Source: Thiomicrorhabdus sp965603495 | GTDB lineage: Bacteria > Pseudomonadota > Gammaproteobacteria > Thiomicrospirales > Thiomicrospiraceae | Reading direction: 5' to 3' | NCBI GenBank assembly: GCA_965603495.1 | Contig: CBFDDF010000001.1 | Location: 310,001 to 374,000 of the forward strand | DNA length: 64,000 bases | Shown: piece after piece, positions 27,272-36,376 of the stretch | Layout of the letters: every line of letters starts with the position of its first letter | Numbering within the stretch: the first letter of the stretch is position 1 | Translations under genes and position numbers: made by a program | The notes under the pieces: model-generated | What the model saw: the letters and a program-made list of their open reading frames with translations, nothing else | Database searches by the model: none | Told to the model about the DNA's origin: nothing

Positions 27272-29215
27272 TTAATGGCTGAGTGGACTCGGCGCACCAT
27301 ATAAATACCCTTGGAAATAATCAACGCCAAGTTCGCTGAAGGCTTTTTGCTGTGCTTCATTCTCAACCGCCATGGCGATGACTTTGATGTCTAGGCTATC
27401 AGCCAACTCGCATAAGCTCGAGACATAACCGCGGGTTTGTTCATCTGACTCAATTGCTTTGCTGAAAGACGCATCTAGTTTGACATAATCAGGGCGTAAG
27501 TTTTGTAGGTAGCGCATATTGGTTAAACGGCTGCCAAAGTGATCTATTCCAAATTTAACCTGGCGTTTTTTCAGTTCATTGATTAACGGCCAAGAGATGG
27601 CTTTTTCTTCTGAAACTAAGCGTTCAGTCATTTCGAATGCGAGATATTTTGCTTTGCTACCTAATTGGTTTAGCGTTTGCATTAACCACGATTGAAGGAT
27701 GTCATTTTCCAGAATTGATTTGGAGAGGTTAATCGCTAAAACTGGGCCAGTAATTTGGTTTTTGAGGTGTTGAATGGCAAGTTTAATAACGATTTCATCG
27801 ATTTCTGCTGTTTTGTGTAGTTGTTCAACAGCCGGCATGAAATAACCCGCCGACCGGATAGTGCCATCAAAATCTTTAAGGCGGATAAACATTTCTTGAT
27901 CATGTACGCTACGATCCTGATTGTAGGCACTTTGTTGGAAAAGAACAAAACGTTTCTCTTCAATCGCTTGTTGCAGAGTTTGTTCCCAAGCGCTGTTTTC
28001 AACTTGAGCGGCTTCACCGTTATTATAGAAGAATGCTTTGTTCTTACCCTGCTGGTTCGCTTGGTCAATCGCAAAATCGAGGTTGGCAAGCAGGCTGCCT
28101 CGACTTTGTCCTGGTTGATAGTGCATATAAGCAAGTGATAAAGAAGTTGGCACATCTTCAGCAGCCAGATGTTTGAGAATTAAAGGCATACTCTGGGTAA
28201 TGGCTTCCACTTGAGGTTTGGCTTGGTTGGAGTTGGTGCCAGGTAAAACCGCTACTAATTCTGTGCCGTTAAGGCGCGCGAACAGACTGTTGTGATGGTA
28301 AAGTTGCGCTTGCATGCCATCAGCAAGGGATTTCATCAGTTTATCCCCCATCAAATAACCGTATTGGTCATTCAATTCTTTCAGCTCTTGTATTCTAATC
28401 AAGCAAATTGTGCCAGCGGTCGCATCTTCATTAGGATCTAGCAAAGTGTCGATATTCATTTCAAAATGACGTCGGTTACTCAGTTCGGTGACGCTGTCTT
28501 GGAAGGCCATTTTTTGTAGCCTTTCCGCAGTGTTGGCATCGCGTTCAAAGACGGTTTTTAATTTAGTGACCATGGCATTCATCGCGGTAACAACTTGGCG
28601 AAACTCGATGGTTGAAGGTAAGTTCTCTTGAAATATATACTCTTTTTTTACAATGGCCTTGGCCTGTGCTTCCATCTGTTTTAGCGGTTTTAGCATGAGC
28701 TGTAGTGTATAGATAATGATAAAAATGGACGCAATGGCGGCTAAGCCAAACCAGATCAAAAGGTTAATCATAGACTGCCAAAGTTCCGCATAGGCATAAC
28801 CTGTGTGACTGACAACGGTAAGTGTGCCGATGGGAATCCAGCCCGCTTGTACTAGCGCCTCCGCCGGTGGCGCAGTGAGCTTGATTTGCTTGATAAACCA
28901 TTCAGGTACCGCATCCATCGCTCGAGTATTGTCTTTACGATAAAGCGGAGTATTTTCCATATCGGTTAAGCTAATCGTCGCATAGTAACCGCGATCGAAG
29001 ACGGCATTAATCATGGTCTCCATGCTCGATAAGTCTTCTGGATTTTCAATCGAACTGAGTGAAAGTCCGAGAGAGGTAGCAGTATCTTGAGCATGCGAAC
29101 TAAGTTGTTCCTGCAAGAAATTCTTGGTGTTACTTAAATTTAAGCCGAATGTGCCAATCAATACGATGAATAGCAAAGTCGCTATAAAAAGAATCATCTG
29201 TTTGTTTAAGCTCAT
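27272..29215 (-). CDS. lapD: LapD-type c-di-GMP receptor (degenerate GGDEF-EAL)
   Basis: LapD is an inner-membrane receptor that, when loaded with c-di-GMP, sequesters the periplasmic protease LapG. This 647-residue protein has a transmembrane helix at 5-25, a LapD/MoxY-type periplasmic domain (about 26-150), a second transmembrane segment (about 150-172), a HAMP domain, and then GGDEF and EAL domains. The GGDEF motif reads NGTEL and the EAL motif region reads HDQEMFIRL, so neither cyclase nor phosphodiesterase activity is expected; c-di-GMP binding by the EAL fold is. It lies next to lapG, as in Pseudomonas and Shewanella. Confidence 0.92.
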   Translation of the reverse strand: MSLNKQMILFIATLLFIVLIGTFGLNLSNTKNFLQEQLSSHAQDTATSLGLSLSSIENPEDLSSMETMINAVFDRGYYATISLTDMENTPLYRKDNTRAMDAVPEWFIKQIKLTAPPAEALVQAGWIPIGTLTVVSHTGYAYAELWQSMINLLIWFGLAAIASIFIIIYTLQLMLKPLKQMEAQAKAIVKKEYIFQENLPSTIEFRQVVTAMNAMVTKLKTVFERDANTAERLQKMAFQDSVTELSNRRHFEMNIDTLLDPNEDATAGTICLIRIQELKELNDQYGYLMGDKLMKSLADGMQAQLYHHNSLFARLNGTELVAVLPGTNSNQAKPQVEAITQSMPLILKHLAAEDVPTSLSLAYMHYQPGQSRGSLLANLDFAIDQANQQGKNKAFFYNNGEAAQVENSAWEQTLQQAIEEKRFVLFQQSAYNQDRSVHDQEMFIRLKDFDGTIRSAGYFMPAVEQLHKTAEIDEIVIKLAIQHLKNQITGPVLAINLSKSILENDILQSWLMQTLNQLGSKAKYLAFEMTERLVSEEKAISWPLINELKKRQVKFGIDHFGSRLTNMRYLQNLRPDYVKLDASFSKAIESDEQTRGYVSSLCELADSLDIKVIAMAVENEAQQKAFSELGVDYFQGYLYGAPSPLSH

Positions 29216-29320
29216 AATCTAAGTCCTTTTGAAGACGGTTAGCGTGAAAAATTGTCGCATAGTCGTTATTCTATTTTAATTACTGAAAAAGTGGTCATTG
29301 GCTTGATGTTGTTCCATTAA

Positions 29321-29332
29321 ACCAGGCCTGGT
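29321..29332. repeat. Palindrome ACCAGGCCTGGT, exact copy
   Basis: Exact copy directly at the 3' end of lapG, overlapping its stop codon by one base. Confidence 0.95.
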
Positions 29333-29994
29333 CACTTTGCATTGAGTCTTTTTAATAAGTTGTTCCAGGCCGTCAGCTTTTTAGTGCCTCCCGAAACTGA
29401 TTTACCTTTACCACGTTCTTTTGCAAGCCAGAGGCCGTCACCATTAAAACTGTATATAGGTACTAAATCCTTACGTTTGTTAGCTTTAAGGATTCTTTTA
29501 TTGATGTTGTCTAAAACCAGAGGAATCGATTTGGGTGTTTCGAAATAGGTGAGCACCATGTGTGCCTGATTTAAGCGAATGGCCTTAACGTAGGTTAAAT
29601 AAAGTTTCTTTTGTGAGACACCTAGGGCTTTGAGAGTGAAGTATTTGGCGATGGTGTAGTCTTCGCAATCCCCGCCATCGGTCGCTAATAATTCAACCGG
29701 AGTAGCCCAGTAATCCTTCTTCTTCCAATGCTTTATATCGGAAATAAAGCGGACTTCATTGAAGAAGTCGTTGACGTTTTTAAGTTGGATTTCTTCAGGT
29801 TGGGTGATGTTATTATCAACCAGCTCTTGCCAGGCTTCGAGTCTTTTTCCTGCAAACAGGCCATGGCTTTTCGTGGCTTGTTGGATTTCTTGTTTGCTAA
29901 CGATGCGCGGAGTTTCACCTGCAGTGACCCAAGCCAAGCCTAAGATGCTGATGATAATGAAGCTAGCTGTATGCAAACTAAACCGATAAATCAT
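29332..29994 (-). CDS. lapG: LapG-type periplasmic cysteine protease
   Basis: LapG cleaves the N-terminus of LapA-type adhesins and so releases the biofilm adhesin when c-di-GMP falls. This copy has 220 residues with an N-terminal signal or anchor segment (about 8-25). The transglutaminase-like catalytic triad is visible as C110 in DGGDCEDYTIAKY, H145 in AHMVLTY and D162 in LVLDNIN. It lies between the OmpA-family gene and lapD on the same strand. Its expected target would carry a dialanine site (TAAG or PAAG) near the N-terminus; no such protein is encoded in this window. Confidence 0.93.
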   Translation of the reverse strand: MIYRFSLHTASFIIISILGLAWVTAGETPRIVSKQEIQQATKSHGLFAGKRLEAWQELVDNNITQPEEIQLKNVNDFFNEVRFISDIKHWKKKDYWATPVELLATDGGDCEDYTIAKYFTLKALGVSQKKLYLTYVKAIRLNQAHMVLTYFETPKSIPLVLDNINKRILKANKRKDLVPIYSFNGDGLWLAKERGKGKSVSGGTKKLTAWNNLLKRLNAK

Positions 29995-30089
29995 TGAGTC
30001 AGTTTAGCGAGGCTTAATTGGAAAGGCAATACTGAAGAGAAGACTAAAGACGATTGGCTGAATTTAAGTGGGTTTCCGACAGGCTTTAA

Positions 30090-30116
30090 AGGGAAAAACC
30101 CACTTTGAAGTGGGTT
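30090..30116 (-). terminator. Rho-independent terminator of the OmpA-family gene
   Basis: AACCCACTT and AAGTGGGTT (30097-30116) form a tight stem. Read on the minus strand it is followed by five T bases. It would separate the OmpA-family gene from lapG at least in part. Confidence 0.75.
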
Positions 30117-30178
30117 CTGTAGTTGTCCTTGCTCACTAACTTAGTTGTGTCGAGCAGGGTTAAAACTGTCTTTAGCGG

Positions 30179-31012
30179 TTATCTTTGTTCCATGCCAGCA
30201 GGTAAGGTTAATGATGAATCAGTAGGCAGATCGTTTTTAAGCATTACTTTTAGTTGGATACGGCGATTTGCTTGACGGCCTTGAACCGTCGTATTGTCAG
30301 CAATGGGCTCCATTTCACCTTTACCAGAGATATAAACTTTATCCGCACTGTGATTCAATTCATTGATAATAAATTCCTTAGTGCTATTTGCACGGCGCCA
30401 AGATAAACGCTCGTTAAGGTCAATCGCACCTTGTGAGTCTGTATGTCCGGTAATTAACACGACTTCGCCCTCTTTAAGATCGTTCAGGGTGGCGGCATCT
30501 TGCTTGAGCGTTTCAGTTTGGTCTGCACGAATCGCGTGTTTTCCGGTATTGAAAACGATATTTGTTAATACTGCCGCAACTGGAACACAGCCTTTTTCAT
30601 TGACGACTGAACCTTCAGGCGTGTGCGGGCAAGCATCTTTACTATCGAATACGCCATCAGCATCTTCATCGCTTTCACAGCCAAAAATATTTACGGGAAC
30701 ACCTGGAGGCGTGCCAGGACAGTGATCTAAGCGATCAAAAACACCATCTTGATCCGTATCTATTTCACAACCAAACTGATCAACAGTCACGCCCATTAAG
30801 GTGTTTTGACAGTGATCTAACTGGTCCTTAATGCCATCTTGATCCAAATCTTTATAATAGGTTGAAACAAGACCAGCATCATAGCTATTAAGGCTTTCAG
30901 CCGCATGCGTCTGTTGAGTAGACGTGGTAGCGTCTTCCGACGCAAATGCTAAAGAAGTCATTGATCCCATTACAAAAATGCTTGAAATTAAGGTTTTTTG
31001 AAAGTTTTTCAT
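30179..31012 (-). CDS. OmpA-family outer-membrane protein with TSP3-type calcium repeats
   Basis: I place the start at the ATG at 31012 (MKNFQKTLISSIF), which opens a signal peptide ending at LAFA, giving 277 residues; a longer frame only adds a non-signal stretch. Residues about 45-140 hold three calcium-binding repeats of the thrombospondin type 3 kind (DQDGIKDQLDHC, DQDGVFDRLDHC, DADGVFDSKDAC). The C-terminal OmpA domain (about 145-265) binds peptidoglycan, with NDLKEGEVVLITGHTDSQG and ANRRIQLKV. An OmpA-family gene of this type accompanies lapG/lapD homologues in Shewanella. A role in stabilising the surface adhesin is inferred. Confidence 0.88.
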   Translation of the reverse strand: MKNFQKTLISSIFVMGSMTSLAFASEDATTSTQQTHAAESLNSYDAGLVSTYYKDLDQDGIKDQLDHCQNTLMGVTVDQFGCEIDTDQDGVFDRLDHCPGTPPGVPVNIFGCESDEDADGVFDSKDACPHTPEGSVVNEKGCVPVAAVLTNIVFNTGKHAIRADQTETLKQDAATLNDLKEGEVVLITGHTDSQGAIDLNERLSWRRANSTKEFIINELNHSADKVYISGKGEMEPIADNTTVQGRQANRRIQLKVMLKNDLPTDSSLTLPAGMEQR

Positions 31013-31237
31013 AATAAAGTCTCTATCGTTGATTGCGTCACAGGTTGCCAGTATTAAGCTGCTCGTACTAAACTGAGTGTTCTGGATGAAAGTCCCAATC
31101 AATACCACTTAGCAATGTACTGATACATAATTGTACTACTTTTAGGATACAAGATTGTAAGGAAAATTACTAATTTTGTAAGGTTTTTAAATTTTAATGG
31201 GTGAGGTTTTTAGAAACCTTTAGTGATTTTAACCGTT

Positions 31238-32443
31238 TTACAAGACTTGTTTTATCGCCTGAATAAGTTGTGCATCGTCCAGGATTACGGGATTGCCTAA
31301 CATACTACCGCTGCGGCAATTCTGCAGGATCGGTGCTAAATTGTCCGCTGTTAGGCCATATTGTGCTAATCCTTGCGGCGTGTATTTTTGCGCAAAACGA
31401 TTTAAAATTTTGACCAGGCCTGGTAAAGCTTGTTGTTCATCTAAACTAGCGTCGAATAGTTGGGCTATCAATGCATATTTTTCCAGAGTCTGTTGTGATG
31501 TAGCATTTTTCTCGGTTTGTAATTTTTCAATATTGAGCTGTGTAATCGGTGCCAATAACTTGGCGCAGACAATGCCATGCGGTGCTTCAAAAAATGCGCC
31601 GATTGGCCCCGCTAAACCGTGAACGGCACCAAGTCCCGCATTGGCGAGCGTTGTACCCGATAGCGATGCCGCTAACATTAGATTGCTATAACCCTGTTGT
31701 TGTAAGTCGACATTCTGACTATCAATCATCTCAAAAGCACCTTTAAACAGCGCCATGCCCTGCCAAGCCAAAGCGTCGGTGATCGGGTTGGGTTTTAAGG
31801 TGGTGTAGGATTCTAACAATTGGGTGAAAGCATCCATGCCGGTTGCATAGAGTACTTCTTTAGAGCAACTGACTAATAACTCAGGATCTAACCAGGCCTG
31901 TTTGGCTAGTAATTTATTATCCCGAAAAGATTTCTTGAACTGACCGATGTTGGACAGCACTGCATTTTTGGTGGTCTCACTGCCAGTGCCAGCGGTAGTC
32001 GGTATGGCGATAAAAGGGCAGGTTTCTACATCAAACGGTTTGCCTAACCCTACGCCTTCCAAGTAATCCATTACTGAGGTTTGACTGGGAATCAATCCAG
32101 CTACCGCTTTAGCGGCATCGAGTACGCTACCACCGCCTAAACCAATCACCACTTGGGTTTCGATTGGACATTGTTTAACGATTTGGTCAACTAGTTGCGG
32201 TGACGGTTCGCCCGTGACTACAAAATGTTTCACCTGGGTCGTATGGCTTTGCAGCTGTGTTAATAAGGTCTCGCCGAAATTGCCCGGCGCACAAATGGTT
32301 TTCCCCGTAATTAGAACAACCTTGCCTGTATAAGTTGTAGATAAAGCGCCTAACAATTGTTGGCGAATTCCCCAGCCAAAATAAATGTGTGGCATAGGTG
32401 CAAATTGAAAGTCTGGGATAGTATCTGGCAGGGTTGACGACAT
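31238..32443 (-). CDS. Iron-containing alcohol dehydrogenase
   Basis: This 401-residue enzyme of the group III alcohol dehydrogenase family probably oxidises or reduces an alcohol/aldehyde pair with NAD(P). The nucleotide-binding motif GLGGGSVLDAAKAVAG lies near residue 100, and GTGSETTKNAV near 155. Metal-binding positions are seen in GMDAFTQLLESY, where glutamine stands in place of the usual histidine, and in AVHGLAGPIG and APHGIVCAKLL. The substitution occurs in part of the family, so loss of activity is not implied. The substrate is unknown. One exact palindrome and one variant lie in its coding sequence. Confidence 0.88.
   Translation of the reverse strand: MSSTLPDTIPDFQFAPMPHIYFGWGIRQQLLGALSTTYTGKVVLITGKTICAPGNFGETLLTQLQSHTTQVKHFVVTGEPSPQLVDQIVKQCPIETQVVIGLGGGSVLDAAKAVAGLIPSQTSVMDYLEGVGLGKPFDVETCPFIAIPTTAGTGSETTKNAVLSNIGQFKKSFRDNKLLAKQAWLDPELLVSCSKEVLYATGMDAFTQLLESYTTLKPNPITDALAWQGMALFKGAFEMIDSQNVDLQQQGYSNLMLAASLSGTTLANAGLGAVHGLAGPIGAFFEAPHGIVCAKLLAPITQLNIEKLQTEKNATSQQTLEKYALIAQLFDASLDEQQALPGLVKILNRFAQKYTPQGLAQYGLTADNLAPILQNCRSGSMLGNPVILDDAQLIQAIKQVL
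31413..31424. repeat. Palindrome ACCAGGCCTGGT, exact copy
   Basis: Exact copy inside the alcohol dehydrogenase gene, read L-P-G-L-V-K on the coding strand. Confidence 0.95.
31891..31902. repeat. Palindrome variant ACCAGGCCTGTT (one mismatch)
   Basis: Second member inside the alcohol dehydrogenase gene, read K-Q-A-W on the coding strand. Confidence 0.7.
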
Positions 32444-32523
32444 TGAATGCTCCGTAGGCTGAATGATTTATGGCTAATATTAGCCACTCATTCCTATGGC
32501 TTTAAAATAAGGCCAAATTGTTT

Positions 32524-34557
32524 TTAGTCTTTTTTAAGGAAAGACTTTAAGTTGGCAAGATGCGCGTTGCCGGTGTCCATTTGTTCTTCTTTACTGATGA
32601 CGACTCCCGGTTTGCCTTCCCACTTTAGACACTCTGCAGGTAACTCTTCTAGGAAGCGGCTAGGATCACAAGTCATATCTTCACCATATTTACGGCGTTT
32701 GGTGGCGTAAGTCATGGTCATGGTGCGCTGAGCACGAGTGATGCCTACATATGCCAGACGTCGTTCTTCTTCGAGGCCGGGAGATTCCATGTTCTGTTTA
32801 TGTGGCAACATCTCTTCTTCCATGCCAATCAAAAACACATGTGGAAACTCAAGCCCTTTAGAAGCATGTAAGGTCATTAAACTGACCATGTCGTGATCTT
32901 TTTCAGACTCATTACGTTCCATCATATCCATCAGCATCATATGGGTCACAATGGTTTCTAAACGTTTGTCTTCACCATCTTCTTCTTTGGCTTTATTGAT
33001 AATACGTTCAATCCAAACGGTCAGTTCGCGGATATTATTTATGCGTTTTTCAGCCGCTTTCGGGGTACTGGAATTTTCATGAATCCAGTTGTCATATTCG
33101 ATATTTTCAATCAGCTGGCGGACAAAGGAGGTGACTTCTTCACCCTCGGCCGCGTCAGCTTTTTGCGCCCAGTCGAGTAACTGTTCGCCAAAGTGTTGCA
33201 CGCGTTTAAGGGCTTTTTCAGACAAAATGGTGGTTAATCCAAACTCTTGAGTTGCATCAAACAGGCTGATGTCTCGACCAGTTGCATAGGTTGCCAGTTT
33301 TTCCAGAGTAGAGGCACCGATTTCACGGCGTGGGGTATTCACGATACGTAAGAAAGCCGCATCATCATCTGGATTGACAATCAGGCGAAGATAGCTCATG
33401 ACATCTTTAATTTCAGCATGGTCAAAAAAGGATTTTCCGCCGGAAATCACATACTGAATATTCTGTTCACGTAACGCGCGTTCAATTAAGCGTGACTGGT
33501 GGTTACCGCGATAGAGAATCGCATAATCACTATTTTTACAGCGGGTCTTAAACTTGTGGACAATAATTTCCGACACCACACGCTCGGCTTCTTGGTTCTC
33601 ATTGGCACAAGCGATCACCCGTAGTGGGTCGCCCATGCCCATCTCGCTCCACAGTTTCTTTTCAAAAATATGCGGGTTATTAGAGATGAGTTGGTTAGCC
33701 GATTGCAAAATACGATTACTCGAACGGTAGTTTTGTTCAAGCTTAATCAGCTTTAACGCCGGGAAATCGGTCTGTAGTAACGCCAAATTTTCTGGTTGTG
33801 CACCACGCCAAGCATAGATGGATTGGTCATCATCGCCTACCACGGTAAAGCGTGCTTGAATCCCCACCAGATATTTTACCAAAGCATACTGTGAGGCGTT
33901 GGTGTCCTGATACTCATCGACCAAAAGGTAGCGGACTTTATTTTGCCAGCGCTCGAGCGCTTCTGGATTTTCAGAGAACAGCTTTACCGGTAAGCCAATC
34001 AAGTCATCAAAATCCACCGCATTATAAGCGTGTAACTGTTTTTGGTAGGCGGCATACAGAATTGCACGCGATTGACCAGCGGCATCTTCTGCTTGTTCCA
34101 AGGCTTGTTGAGGGGAGACTCTATCGTTTTTCCAACTGGAAATGTCCCACTGCACGCCATCTAAGACTTCGGGGTCCACTGTTTGTTTAAGCATCAACTC
34201 TTTGAGGATTTGCCCACTATCTGTGGCATCCATAATTGAAAAGGTTGATTTATACCCCAGCGCTTTATATTCCTGGCGAATGATATTCAGCCCCAAGTTA
34301 TGAAAGGTCGAGACATTCAGTCCCTTGGTATTTTCATCTTTCAATAATTTGGTGACACGCTCTTTCATCTCTTTTGCAGACTTATTTGTAAAAGTCAGTG
34401 CGTAAATGTTGTGCGCTTTGACATCACACTTGCGGATTAAGTAGGCGATTTTCTCGGTGATAACACGCGTTTTACCCGATCCAGCACCTGCTAAAACCAG
34501 GGCGGGGGTCTCTATGTGTAATACGGCTTGGCGTTGTCTTTCGTTTAAGCTATGCAT
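32524..34557 (-). CDS. rep: Rep ATP-dependent DNA helicase
   Basis: This superfamily 1A 3'-5' helicase helps forks pass protein blocks. Its 677 residues match the Rep/UvrD size. Visible motifs include Walker A AGAGSGKTRVI (motif I), LTFTNKSAKEM (Ia), LLVDEYQDTNASQY (II), VGDDDQSIYAWRGA (III), LEQNYRSSNRIL (IV), LMTLHASKGLEFPHVFL (V) and EERRLAYVGITRAQ (VI). The length and the motif II wording favour Rep over UvrD. It is divergent from the methyltransferase gene at 34648. Confidence 0.95.
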   Translation of the reverse strand: MHSLNERQRQAVLHIETPALVLAGAGSGKTRVITEKIAYLIRKCDVKAHNIYALTFTNKSAKEMKERVTKLLKDENTKGLNVSTFHNLGLNIIRQEYKALGYKSTFSIMDATDSGQILKELMLKQTVDPEVLDGVQWDISSWKNDRVSPQQALEQAEDAAGQSRAILYAAYQKQLHAYNAVDFDDLIGLPVKLFSENPEALERWQNKVRYLLVDEYQDTNASQYALVKYLVGIQARFTVVGDDDQSIYAWRGAQPENLALLQTDFPALKLIKLEQNYRSSNRILQSANQLISNNPHIFEKKLWSEMGMGDPLRVIACANENQEAERVVSEIIVHKFKTRCKNSDYAILYRGNHQSRLIERALREQNIQYVISGGKSFFDHAEIKDVMSYLRLIVNPDDDAAFLRIVNTPRREIGASTLEKLATYATGRDISLFDATQEFGLTTILSEKALKRVQHFGEQLLDWAQKADAAEGEEVTSFVRQLIENIEYDNWIHENSSTPKAAEKRINNIRELTVWIERIINKAKEEDGEDKRLETIVTHMMLMDMMERNESEKDHDMVSLMTLHASKGLEFPHVFLIGMEEEMLPHKQNMESPGLEEERRLAYVGITRAQRTMTMTYATKRRKYGEDMTCDPSRFLEELPAECLKWEGKPGVVISKEEQMDTGNAHLANLKSFLKKD

Positions 34558-34647
34558 GGGTTTTGCGGGTTCTACCAGTTTTCAAATTGGGGGTGAATAA
34601 AGAAGGTACAATATGATAATTCAAAACGACCCTAGGAAGCGAATAAA

Positions 34648-35229
34648 GTGGCCACAATTGACGAACTAAAAAAAGACCTCCTCATTGAAGCAGAACTTAT
34701 GGGCAAGCCCTTAAAGCTTGCCACCACTTGGGGTATTTTTAGCCCGCGTGAGATTGATTCAGGTACAGATCTCTTTTTAAAATACCTGGAGATAAAAGAA
34801 GATGAGATCGCTTTAGATATCGGTTGTGGTTACGGTCCATTAGGTTTGGCGATTGCGGCCAATGCGCTCAAAGGCCAAGTGCATATGGTGGATAAAGATT
34901 TTGTAGCGGTGGATTACGCCAATAAAAACGCTCAAAAAAACAACCTAGGCAACGCTAAAGCTTATCTGTCTAATGGATTAAGTGCCGTGCCAAAAGATAT
35001 GATGTTTACGACAGTCGTCTCCAATATTCCGGCTAAGGTTGGTAAAGAGATGTTAAGCATTTTATTACACGATGTGCATGCCCATCTTGAGCCAGGTGGA
35101 CAGTTTGTTGTCGTGACCATTAATGGACTACGTCAGTATATGAAACGTAACTTTATGGAAGTCTTTGGTAATTACGATAAAGTTAAGCAGGGCAAGGATT
35201 ATACGATTTCGCGTTGTGTGAAGCAGTAA
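34648..35229 (+). CDS. RsmC-like class I SAM methyltransferase
   Basis: This 193-residue cytoplasmic methyltransferase starts with GTG at 34648, preceded by a good AGGAAG ribosome binding site. The SAM-binding loop ALDIGCGYGPLGLAIAANA lies near residues 55-75. The motif IV position reads VVSNIPAKVGKE in place of the canonical NPPF, though in the same fold of the RsmC/RlmG (MTS) family. It is about half the length of E. coli RsmC and corresponds to its catalytic domain only. The target, probably an rRNA guanine, is inferred from the family and is not certain. Confidence 0.8.
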   Translation: MATIDELKKDLLIEAELMGKPLKLATTWGIFSPREIDSGTDLFLKYLEIKEDEIALDIGCGYGPLGLAIAANALKGQVHMVDKDFVAVDYANKNAQKNNLGNAKAYLSNGLSAVPKDMMFTTVVSNIPAKVGKEMLSILLHDVHAHLEPGGQFVVVTINGLRQYMKRNFMEVFGNYDKVKQGKDYTISRCVKQ

Positions 35230-35249
35230 ATCGTTTTTGAGTGAGATTA

Positions 35250-35280
35250 AAAACAACCAGGCCTGGTCAGATTGTTTTTT
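35250..35280 (+). terminator. Terminator built around a palindrome copy
   Basis: AAAACAA (35250-35256) pairs with TTGTTTT (35272-35278), and the T run ends at 35280. The loop contains an exact palindrome copy (35256-35267), which can itself fold as ACCA-GGCC-UGGU. Confidence 0.7.
35256..35267. repeat. Palindrome ACCAGGCCTGGT, exact copy
   Basis: Exact intergenic copy in the terminator after the methyltransferase gene. Confidence 0.95.
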
Positions 35281-35376
35281 GTCGTTTTCAAAACAGGCTA
35301 CAATGCCTGACATAAAGAAATGTATAAAACAGATATATAAACATTACAGAATTAAATTTAATGATTGGAGATTTTC

Positions 35377-36342
35377 GTGAATAAATTGTTTAAGCCTTCG
35401 TTTTTGGCGCTGCTCACAGTGTTTTTCACTCTATTTACGGTAACTCAGGTGGCTGAAGCCAAACGTTTTGGCGGCGGTAGCAGTTTTGGTTACTCTAAAT
35501 CAGTTGCGCCTAAATCCTTTAATACAGCACCAAAAGCTGCGCCTAAAGCAACGCCATCTACGACGACTAAGTCTGGTGCAACGCCTGCTCGTGCCGGCAT
35601 GATGGGTATGTTGGGTGGTTTGGCTGCAGGTGGTTTGTTAGCTGCTCTATTTATGGGAGATGGTTTTGAAGGTATTCAAATCATGGATATCCTGCTGATG
35701 GGGCTAGTCGCATTTGGTCTGTTTAAATTATTTACGTTTTTTGCGCGTCAAAGACAGTCGCAGCAACCAGCTTATGAGTCAAGTTATAAGCAAGCTGATC
35801 ATCGCCAAGCTGAAGCAGCGAAATCACAAGCCTATCAACGAGAAGCGACGCCAGAAACGCCTGCTTACAATCCAAGTGCCAGTGATTCTATTTTTGGCTC
35901 AGATTTGGAAGGCGGAATGGGCCAAGGCGTGAGTGATCATGCCGTGCATTTGACAGAAACGCCTGCTTGGTTTAATGCCGAAGAATTTGTTGACGGCGCT
36001 AAAGGTCACTTTGCAAGCTTACAGAAAGCCTGGGATGATGCAGATTTGGCCGAAGTCGAATCTTACTGTTCTCCTGAGTTGTTTGCCACCTTGCAGAAAG
36101 AGATGACGGGTATGCAAGCGGGCGACAATCATACGGTGATTGATACCTTGGATGCTGAGTTAGCAGATATGGCGATTGATGGTGAGTATTTCATCGCCAG
36201 TATTCGTTTCACAGGTTTCATTCAAGAAGATGCGACACAAGGCGCACATGCCTTTAATGAAATTTGGCATATTCGTCGTTTGGCGAATGACGAAGGTACT
36301 TGGCAGGTTGCGGGTATTCAACAAAATGCGGATACACTTTAA
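35377..36342 (+). CDS. Tim44-domain exported or membrane protein
   Basis: I choose the GTG at 35377, six bases after a clear GGAG site, giving 321 residues; a TTG four codons earlier overlaps that site. A signal peptide is followed by a Phe/Gly/Ser-rich stretch (KRFGGGSSFGYSK) and an Ala/Pro/Lys/Thr-rich linker. A glycine-rich hydrophobic segment (about 70-92) and a second one (about 98-118) follow. The C-terminal 140 residues form a Tim44-like domain (AWDDADLAEVESYCSPELF, EIWHIRRL). This is a common but poorly understood proteobacterial family; a role in membrane integrity or secretion is only inferred. Confidence 0.82.
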   Translation: MNKLFKPSFLALLTVFFTLFTVTQVAEAKRFGGGSSFGYSKSVAPKSFNTAPKAAPKATPSTTTKSGATPARAGMMGMLGGLAAGGLLAALFMGDGFEGIQIMDILLMGLVAFGLFKLFTFFARQRQSQQPAYESSYKQADHRQAEAAKSQAYQREATPETPAYNPSASDSIFGSDLEGGMGQGVSDHAVHLTETPAWFNAEEFVDGAKGHFASLQKAWDDADLAEVESYCSPELFATLQKEMTGMQAGDNHTVIDTLDAELADMAIDGEYFIASIRFTGFIQEDATQGAHAFNEIWHIRRLANDEGTWQVAGIQQNADTL

Positions 36343-36376
36343 TCAATCTTAACGCTTTAAACCGTGGGAGAGACCA

